DNA of 51,630 bases from a virus. The position numbers and the translations under genes are program-made. Shown piece after piece: positions 46,259-51,630 of this stretch. The DNA is taken from the IMG/VR virus record IMGVR_UViG_3300046512_000015, positions 1 through 51,630 of that record. One strand, written 5' to 3'. The notes beneath the pieces were generated by a model, which made no database searches, was not told where the DNA came from, and saw only the letters and a program-made list of their open reading frames with translations. The stretch's first letter is position 1. Every line of letters starts with the position of its first letter.

Positions 46259-48025
46259 ATGGCTAAGAAGCCCTTAGAAACTCGTGCCATCTTTGGCGGT
46301 GATGATGTTTCCAAATATATTGGAATGACTTGGTTCAATTTCAATAGTCAACGACAAACTAAATTAGATCAATGGCGTGAACTACGTAATTATATTTTTG
46401 CTACTGATACTACAACTACAACTAATAGTTCTCTTCCTTGGAAGAATAGCACTACACTCCCTAAACTTTGTCAGATTCGTGACAATCTTCATTCCAATTA
46501 TATTAGTGCATTGTTCCCTAATGATGATTGGCTGAAATGGGAAGGCTATTCGATGGAAGACTCTATTAAAGAGAAAGTGAAGACAATTGAAGCCTACATG
46601 TCTAACAAAACTCGTGAGGGTCATTTTAGAACAGAATGCAGTAAACTCCTCTATGATTATATTGATTATGGTAATTGCTTTGCTACAGTAGATTATGAAT
46701 CTTCGTACATTAAGGATGCTGCTGGTAATCGAGTAATTGATTTCATCGGCCCCCGTCTACGCAGAATCAGTCCTTTAGACATCATCTTCAATCCAATCTC
46801 TAACACATTTAAAGATTCCTTTAAAATCATTCGCTCCCTTAAAACTATTGGTGAATTGCGAATTATGGCAGAGGATGAACCAGACAATGCCTATCTCAAA
46901 ACGGCTTTACTAAATAGGGATAAAATGTGTGCTCACATGAATTCCTATGGACTAGAGGAATTCGAGAAGCAAGAAGGTATTCTTATGGATGGATTCGGTA
47001 ATTACTCCGAATACCTTCAAAGCGGATATGTGGAACTGTTGGAATTCTGGGGTGACATGCACGATCAGAAAACAGGTACAGTTAAGCGTGGACGAGTAAT
47101 CACTGTAATTGATCGTATGTACATGATTCGGGATGAAGCCATTCCTAGCTGGTCTGGAAGCGCTCCAATCTTCCATGCAGGGTGGCGTACCCGTCCAGAC
47201 AATCTGTGGGCTATGGGCCCTCTAGACAATCTGGTAGGCATGCAATATCGTATTGACCATCTGGAGAATTTGAAAGCAGACGCTATGGACTTAGCTGTTC
47301 TTCCTCCTTTGAAGATTAAAGGAGAGGTAGAGGAATTTAGATACGGTCCGGGTGTTGAGATTCACATTGATGAGAATGGTGACGTAGAAGAATTGGGACA
47401 CAACGTACAGTGGGTGATTCAAAGTGACAACGCTATCACACTTCTGGAACAGCGCATGGAGATGTATGCTGGTGCTCCTCGTGAAGCTATGGGTATTCGT
47501 ACTCCGGGTGAGAAAACTGCATTTGAAGTTCAACAACTAGACAATGCAGCAGGTCGTATCTTCCAAGAGAAAATCAATACGTTTGAGATTGAGATGTTGG
47601 AGAAGGCCCTTAACGCCATGCTAGAGACTGCTAAACGCAATCTAGACGCTTCTGATGTTATCCGTGTTATGGACAATGACATTGGTGTTCAACAGTTCGT
47701 ACGCATCACTAAAGAAGATATTACCGCTTCTGGTAAACTTCGTCCTATTGGTGCTAGACATTTTGCTGCACAAGCAACTCTAATGCAGAATCTGAATGGT
47801 ATCTGGCAGACGCAGATTGGTCAAATGATCTCTCCGCATACAAGTACAATCCAATTGGCTAAATTAGTAGAAGACGTATTAGGGCTGTCCCGCTATAGCT
47901 TGTTTGCGCCTAACGTAGCAGTTGCAGAACAACAACAAACAATGCGGCTGTCAAATCAAGCTCAAGAGGATTTACAGGTTGAGCAATCCGTTAATCCTAA
48001 CAACCCACAACAAGGACAAGCATAA
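46259..48025 (+). CDS. Portal (head-tail connector) protein
   Basis: This 588-residue protein follows TerL, as portals do. T7-like portal features are DNLHSNYISALFPNDDWLKW, the phosphate-contact-type middle (DNLVGMQYRIDHLENLKADA) and GAPREAMGIRTPGEKTAFEV. The C-terminal 40 residues are Gln/Asn-rich (VAVAEQQQTMRLSNQ) and probably reach into the capsid. The next gene overlaps as TAATG. Confidence 0.92.
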   Translation: MAKKPLETRAIFGGDDVSKYIGMTWFNFNSQRQTKLDQWRELRNYIFATDTTTTTNSSLPWKNSTTLPKLCQIRDNLHSNYISALFPNDDWLKWEGYSMEDSIKEKVKTIEAYMSNKTREGHFRTECSKLLYDYIDYGNCFATVDYESSYIKDAAGNRVIDFIGPRLRRISPLDIIFNPISNTFKDSFKIIRSLKTIGELRIMAEDEPDNAYLKTALLNRDKMCAHMNSYGLEEFEKQEGILMDGFGNYSEYLQSGYVELLEFWGDMHDQKTGTVKRGRVITVIDRMYMIRDEAIPSWSGSAPIFHAGWRTRPDNLWAMGPLDNLVGMQYRIDHLENLKADAMDLAVLPPLKIKGEVEEFRYGPGVEIHIDENGDVEELGHNVQWVIQSDNAITLLEQRMEMYAGAPREAMGIRTPGEKTAFEVQQLDNAAGRIFQEKINTFEIEMLEKALNAMLETAKRNLDASDVIRVMDNDIGVQQFVRITKEDITASGKLRPIGARHFAAQATLMQNLNGIWQTQIGQMISPHTSTIQLAKLVEDVLGLSRYSLFAPNVAVAEQQQTMRLSNQAQEDLQVEQSVNPNNPQQGQA

Positions 48026-48264
48026 TGAAAACCAATTGGACAATCGGTATGGACGCTCCTCAAAAAGCAATTATGAAGAGTGATTTTGAGAGCTCCGCTG
48101 GTACGCGTAAGCGTCTAGAAGAACTTTTGCGAGAGAAGATTGAGTCTAAACGCAATGGGGCTAGGAGTGATGAGAACTACTCCAGTCCCAACTGGACGCT
48201 GTTACAAGCAGATGCTATTGGGTACGAAAGAGCGTTATTTGAGGTTATTTCACTTATTTCGTAA
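48025..48264 (+). CDS. Hypothetical protein after portal (79 aa)
   Basis: The 79-residue protein (MKTNWTIGMDAPQKAIMKSD, then TRKRLEELLREKIESKRNGA) is helical with a charged middle. It overlaps the portal stop and ends before the tRNA array. It may be a small head-completion or regulatory factor; similar short genes often lie between portal and scaffold. No motif is recognised. Confidence 0.6.
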   Translation: MKTNWTIGMDAPQKAIMKSDFESSAGTRKRLEELLREKIESKRNGARSDENYSSPNWTLLQADAIGYERALFEVISLIS

Positions 48265-48433
48265 AATAAATGTATAAATTTGTCTGAAAAAGGGGTATAT
48301 ACTCATACTTATATAAATACTAGTATACTTCAGAGTGTAACCTGAAGGGCAAATAACTCCTACTACTAATTAAAGAATATAGTAGAGAGTAATTATTCCT
48401 AATATTTCTAAGTATATTTATAGTATATACATT
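48265..48433 (+). other. AT-rich leader before the late tRNAs and capsid genes
   Basis: 169 bases without a gene, very AT-rich, with several TATA-like elements (TATATACT, TTATATAAAT, TAGTATACTT) and a 6-bp hairpin CTTCAG/CTGAAG (48328-48347) without a T-run. It is a plausible place for a strong promoter for scaffold and capsid. I see no clear -35, so a phage-sigma or activator-dependent site is possible. Confidence 0.4.
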
Positions 48434-48508
48434 GCCGTAGTAGTTCAGTGGAAGAACAGCTCCCTTGTAAGGAGCGTGTCGAAAGTTCGATTCTTTCCTG
48501 CGGCTCCA
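48434..48508 (+). tRNA. tRNA-Thr (TGT)
   Basis: Acceptor GCCGTAG with CTGCGGC, anticodon arm GCTCC-CTTGTAA-GGAGC (anticodon TGT, reading ACA), T arm with AGTTCGATTCT and encoded CCA. It is first of four tRNAs in the late operon. Confidence 0.92.
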
Positions 48509-48515
48509 GAACATT

Positions 48516-48590
48516 TGCGTTGTAGCTCAACGGTAGAGCAGGGCACTGTTAATGCCTCGGCTGGAGGTTCAAGTCCTCCCTTCGCAGCCA
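48516..48590 (+). tRNA. tRNA-Asn (GTT)
   Basis: Anticodon arm GGGCA-CTGTTAA-TGCCT (anticodon GTT, reading AAC/AAU), T arm GGAGG-TTCAAGT-CCTCC and encoded CCA. The acceptor stem (TGCGTTG/CTTCGCA) has two T-T mismatches, so it may need checking for function. Confidence 0.85.
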
Positions 48591-48594
48591 ACAT

Positions 48595-48667
48595 GCGTGT
48601 GTGTCTAAGGCAGACTGCCGCCCTTCCAAGGCGTCCACAAAGGGTTCGATTCCCTTCACCCGCTCCA
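48595..48667 (+). tRNA. tRNA-Gly (TCC)
   Basis: Anticodon arm with loop CTTCCAA (anticodon TCC, reading GGA), T arm GGGTTCGATTCCC and encoded CCA. The acceptor (GCGTGTG/CACCCGC) has one mismatch. It begins 4 nt after the tRNA-Asn CCA. Confidence 0.82.
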
Positions 48668-48673
48668 ATCAAT

Positions 48674-48759
48674 GCCACAATGGTGAAATTAGGTATACAC
48701 GTCAGTTTTAGAAACTGATGCCTTTGTGCGTCTCGGTTCGATTCCGAGTTGTGGCACCA
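48674..48759 (+). tRNA. tRNA-Leu (TAG)
   Basis: Class II tRNA with acceptor GCCACAA/TTGTGGC, anticodon arm TCAGT-TTTAGAA-ACTGA (anticodon TAG, reading CUA), long variable arm, T arm CTCGGTTCGATTCCGAG and encoded CCA. Together with tRNA-Leu (TAA) it covers A-ending Leu codons. Confidence 0.94.
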
Positions 48760-48777
48760 ATAAAATGAAAGAAGATT

Positions 48778-49599
48778 ATGACCGACCAGTCAATCTTTAA
48801 TGGTAACGAGAATCAACCGGCTACCCAGCCAAATCAAAGTGCTGCGCAACCAGCACAACCTGTTCAGACACCAGACCCTATTGCTGACCTGCTAGCGTCT
48901 GTTAAGAATGAACGTGGAGAAGCGAAGTACAGAGACGTAACTGAAGCTTTAAATGGTTTGAAACATGCTCAAGAATACATCCCATCGCTTAAGAATGAAC
49001 TTAGCGCAAAGGATCAGGCTCTAGCAGCCGCACTAGCAGAAGTTGAACGTTTGAAGGCAGTTGAAGAATCTGTACGAGCATTCACTTCCCAACCAGCTCC
49101 AGCTGTACAACCAACAGCTCCGGTGTTTGATGAGAAGAAGATTGCAGATTTAGTGACACAAACTCTTACGCAACGGGAAGTACAGTCTGCACAAAAGGCT
49201 AATCTTTCCACGGTAGTTACATCCCTCCAGCAATCTTTCGGTGCTGATGCAGAAAAGGTGTTCTACGATAAGGCTACAGAGCTTGGAATGAGCATGGAAG
49301 AAATGAATGTTCTTGCAGCTAAATCTCCTAAAGCAGTTTTGACTATGCTTGGTGTAAAAGTGGGAGCGCAATCTAGTTCTGTGGCCCACATTCCCGGCAG
49401 TGTCAATTCCTCTGCGTATCAGCCTCGACAAGACTCCTTCGTGGGACGTAACAACAAATCAGCAATGATTGGTGCTACTACAGAAGATTTGCAAATGGAA
49501 GCACACAACTCTCGTAAGATGGTTGAAGAGCTTCATGCTGCTGGCCTAACTGTCCATGATTTGAGTGATCCTAAAGTGTATAAGAAATACTTCAAATAA
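48778..49599 (+). CDS. Scaffolding protein
   Basis: The 273-residue protein is rich in Gln, Ala, Pro and Glu, with a disordered start (NQPATQPNQSAAQPAQPVQT), a coiled coil (LKNELSAKDQALAAALAEVE) and a helical C-terminus (DLSDPKVYKKYFK). This is typical of phage scaffolds. It lies directly before the major capsid gene. It would direct procapsid assembly and leave before packaging. Confidence 0.88.
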   Translation: MTDQSIFNGNENQPATQPNQSAAQPAQPVQTPDPIADLLASVKNERGEAKYRDVTEALNGLKHAQEYIPSLKNELSAKDQALAAALAEVERLKAVEESVRAFTSQPAPAVQPTAPVFDEKKIADLVTQTLTQREVQSAQKANLSTVVTSLQQSFGADAEKVFYDKATELGMSMEEMNVLAAKSPKAVLTMLGVKVGAQSSSVAHIPGSVNSSAYQPRQDSFVGRNNKSAMIGATTEDLQMEAHNSRKMVEELHAAGLTVHDLSDPKVYKKYFK

Positions 49600-49613
49600 T
49601 TGGAAAATAATTA

Positions 49614-50555
49614 ATGTCTCAAAATCGCCCAAATAGCACTGCGTTTATTGAAGCAGAACAATATTCTAGCTTTATTCTTCGCAATCTACATGACGGTCTG
49701 CTTCCTGGCTCGATGTTCCGTAACGTATCGGACTTCGGATCGGGTAACACCCTTCATATCAAAACTATCGGTACTGTCACTATTCAAGACGGTGCTGAAG
49801 AAGTTCCATTCGACTACACCCCAATTGAATCGGGTGAAGTTACTCTGACTATTACTGACTATGTTGGTGATGCTTGGTACGTAACTGATGAACTCCGTGA
49901 AGATGGTGCCCAAGTTGAAGCTCTGATGGCTGGTCGTTCTTCGGAATCGACTCGTGCTATTCAAGAAACCTTTGAAACCCGCTTCCTGCGTAAAGCAAAT
50001 AGCTCGCAAGTAAATGCCAATCCTAACTCGATTAATGGCTTCCCTCATCGTATTGCTTCTTCGGTAGCAAACAACGTGTTCACTCTGGATGCGCTGATTA
50101 AGATGAAGCTGGCTTTCGATAAGGCTAACGTACCAGCTGCTGGTCGTGTCCTGATTATCGATCCTGTTGCTGCTGCAACTCTGGATGGATTGGTCTCGAT
50201 CAATCGTGATGTAACCCCATTCGCAGAACGTATTCTGGAAACTGGTTTTGCTCGTGAACACGAGTTCATCATGAACCTGTATGGCTGGAACATCATCACC
50301 TCGAATCGTCTGCCAACTGGATCGTTCAGCGATGGCACCACCACTGTGACTAATGGTGTTGCAAACATCTTCATGAGCGTTGCTGATGACAACACTAAGC
50401 CTATTATGGCTGCATGGCGTCGTATGCCTAAAGTTGAAGGTGAGCGTAATAAAGACCTGCGTCGTGATGAATACGTCACTTCGGCTCGCTGGGGCTTTGG
50501 TACACAACGTGTTGACACGCTGGGTGTCTACATCACTTCCGCTGTTAACTCGTAA
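49614..50555 (+). CDS. Major capsid protein
   Basis: The 313-residue protein follows the scaffold, as expected for HK97-fold capsid proteins. The features are an N-terminal region, an E-loop-like part (DGAEEVPFDYTPIESGEVTL) and a conserved P-domain pattern (FDKANVPAAGRVLIIDPVAA). Codon use differs from neighbours: many TCG for Ser, CTG for Leu, GCT and GGT, with few rare codons, which points to selection for high expression or a different origin. The codon bias also opens a long antisense frame, which is not a gene. Confidence 0.92.
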   Translation: MSQNRPNSTAFIEAEQYSSFILRNLHDGLLPGSMFRNVSDFGSGNTLHIKTIGTVTIQDGAEEVPFDYTPIESGEVTLTITDYVGDAWYVTDELREDGAQVEALMAGRSSESTRAIQETFETRFLRKANSSQVNANPNSINGFPHRIASSVANNVFTLDALIKMKLAFDKANVPAAGRVLIIDPVAAATLDGLVSINRDVTPFAERILETGFAREHEFIMNLYGWNIITSNRLPTGSFSDGTTTVTNGVANIFMSVADDNTKPIMAAWRRMPKVEGERNKDLRRDEYVTSARWGFGTQRVDTLGVYITSAVNS

Positions 50556-50567
50556 TAAGGAAAAGAT

Positions 50568-51053
50568 ATGCCTTTTAGCTCTGGCTCCGGCCTGAATGTC
50601 AATAACTACTATGGACCACGCGACACTGGTGGTTCGGTAGGGATTGAGCACGGTGAAGATAGTCTGACTCGTCTGTCGATTGCTTTCACTCCAAATAGTC
50701 TTAATGGTGGATATCTTCCACCAGTTGTTGTACCTCGCGGTGCTCTGTTCCGTTCGGCAACCCTTCGTGTAGATGAAGTGTTCACCCTGACAGGAACCAC
50801 ACCAACTGTCATCTTTGGTTCTGCTGCTTCGGAATCGACTAACGGCATTGTAGTAACCGCTGCTGAACTGGGAACGGTTGGAACTAAGGTTCCTGCATCG
50901 ACGGGAACTGGCACTTGGTCACAAGCTTCTACCACCGGCGTGACTACTGCTGCTAAAGTTGGTCAGGTGCTGGGTGGAACCACTCCTGCTGTTACTGGCA
51001 CTGCTGGTAAGGCAACGTTGGTACTAACCTTCTACAACAAAACTAAAGTGTAA
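50568..51053 (+). CDS. Capsid decoration / head structural protein (161 aa)
   Basis: The 161-residue beta-rich, Thr/Gly/Val-rich protein (ATLRVDEVFTLTGTTPTVIF, then TTGVTTAAKVGQVLGGTTPA) follows the major capsid gene with AAGGAAAAG before the ATG. It shares the capsid gene's codon preferences (TCG, CTG, ACC), which suggests equally high copy number. It is followed at once by a strong terminator. A head decoration or head-fibre protein is likely. Confidence 0.72.
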   Translation: MPFSSGSGLNVNNYYGPRDTGGSVGIEHGEDSLTRLSIAFTPNSLNGGYLPPVVVPRGALFRSATLRVDEVFTLTGTTPTVIFGSAASESTNGIVVTAAELGTVGTKVPASTGTGTWSQASTTGVTTAAKVGQVLGGTTPAVTGTAGKATLVLTFYNKTKV

Positions 51054-51060
51054 TTGAATA

Positions 51061-51097
51061 GGGAACAGGCAAGTAAAAAGGCTTGTTCCCTTTTTTT
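51061..51097 (+). terminator. Rho-independent terminator after the capsid genes
   Basis: GGGAACAGGC and GCTTGTTCCC form a 10-bp stem (one G-T pair) with a 10-nt loop, followed by seven T. It would lower transcription of the tail genes relative to the capsid genes. Confidence 0.93.
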
Positions 51098-51108
51098 ATT
51101 TAAAAAAT

Positions 51109-51630
51109 ATGAAATATACACTATTGGAAATTGTGCAGGACATCCTTAATGATATGGATTCCGATGAGGTTAACAGTATTTCCGATACTGTAGAATCTCA
51201 GCAAGTTGCACAGATTGTAAAGACTTGTTATTTCGAGATGATTGGTAATCGTAATTGGCCTCATTTACGTAAACTAATTCAACTTGATTCCTTAGCAGAC
51301 CTAACCAAACCGAACTACCTTAAATGTCCTGAGAACTTGAAACAGCTTGAGTTCTTCAAATATGACATGCATAAGGTAGATCAGACAACGGTGGTTATCA
51401 ATGAAGTTAAATATAAAGAACCAGATAGTTTCTTACGCTTTGTATCCGGTAGGAATAGTGATGCTGATTTCATTGATACTATTACTGATTTTAGCGGTTC
51501 TAAACTTCTCATTGCTAATAATGTTCCACCAACATATTGGACCTCGTTTGATGACCAATACATCGTCACAGACGCATACGACAGTGAAGTAGAAGACACG
51601 CTACAATCCACTAAAACGCAGTGCCTTGCG
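51109..51630 (+). CDS. Tail tubular protein A-like adaptor, N-terminal part (continues at base 128)
   Basis: The first 174 codons of the adaptor gene, which goes on without interruption into the start of the window after the 127-base overlap. The product begins MKYTLLEIVQDILNDMDSDE and contains VAQIVKTCYFEMIGNRNWPH, a helical opening with the I-V-x-x-x-Y-x-x-x pattern of T7 gp11-type gatekeeper/adaptor proteins. It starts just after the terminator and has no clear Shine-Dalgarno sequence (TTTAAAAAATATG). The full length is about 251 residues. Confidence 0.85.
   Translation, partial: MKYTLLEIVQDILNDMDSDEVNSISDTVESQQVAQIVKTCYFEMIGNRNWPHLRKLIQLDSLADLTKPNYLKCPENLKQLEFFKYDMHKVDQTTVVINEVKYKEPDSFLRFVSGRNSDADFIDTITDFSGSKLLIANNVPPTYWTSFDDQYIVTDAYDSEVEDTLQSTKTQCLA
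51504..51630. repeat. Terminal overlap, right copy (identical to 1-127)
   Basis: The second copy of the 127-base end overlap described at position 1. Removing one copy gives a 51,503-bp circle with no gene interrupted. Confidence 0.95.

Noticed and set aside
48328-48347. Terminator before the late tRNAs
   Set aside because: The 6-bp hairpin lacks a following T-run, so it is kept only as a leader hairpin.
49686-50651. 321-codon - strand frame over the capsid gene
   Set aside because: It is antisense to a clear capsid gene and is explained by that gene's strong codon bias.
1-51630. Temperate lifestyle
   Set aside because: I found no integrase, excisionase, CI-like repressor or partition gene, and no att-like repeats other than the assembly overlap.

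Overview
The window is a complete genome, about 51.5 kb, of a virulent tailed bacteriophage with podovirus morphology. Its first 127 bases are repeated exactly as its last 127 bases, so it is a closed circular (or circularly permuted) assembly of 51,503 unique bp, cut inside a tail gene. The T7-type tail-tube pair, the block of internal virion proteins, the lack of tape-measure, sheath or baseplate genes, and the SAR endolysin with Rz/Rz1 spanins all indicate a podovirus of a Gram-negative host. I see no integrase, repressor, partition gene or single-subunit RNA polymerase. Several gene families (amidoligases, ATP-grasp, an ECF-like sigma factor) recall phiEco32, while the replication proteins are T7-like.

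Layout: (1) 1-14.4 kb, + strand: tail tube, internal virion proteins, lytic transglycosylase, tailspike and accessory tail proteins, ending at a strong terminator. (2) 14.5-26.1 kb, - strand: nucleotide metabolism and replication (class II ribonucleotide reductase, two MazG-like proteins, ThyX, exonucleases, SSB, family A DNA polymerase, sigma factor, primase-helicase). (3) 26.4-35.1 kb, - strand: a peptide-ligase module with two ATP-grasp enzymes, two COOH-NH2 amidoligases, class I and class II glutamine amidotransferases, an SH3-like multidomain protein, small membrane proteins and a tRNA-Arg. (4) 35.2-39.2 kb, - strand: small early genes, structured leaders, tRNA-Leu and two unusual tRNA-like RNAs. 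(5) 39.2-40.97 kb: a non-coding control region between the two divergent arms. It holds leftward promoter candidates, three rrn-type boxA sites each preceded by a hairpin, DnaA boxes and four operator-like palindromes. (6) 40.97-51.6 kb, + strand: tail fibre with S74 chaperone, lysis cassette, terminase, portal, four tRNAs, scaffold, capsid and decoration proteins, a terminator, then the tail-tube gene that runs across the join into region 1.

Working model: host RNA polymerase transcribes leftward from the control region. BoxA-dependent antitermination would let it read through structured leaders and tRNAs across about 25 kb. The phage sigma factor may then switch on the rightward late genes. 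Replication uses a phage polymerase, primase-helicase and SSB, perhaps started at the DnaA-box region. The amidoligase module is the least understood part and probably makes or attaches a small peptide or amide. Many short genes overlap by ATGA or TAATG junctions; several below the usual length cut-off were recovered by hand (for example 16512-16616, 18332-18421, 31600-31773, 32174-32320, 36800-36937 and 38295-38435).
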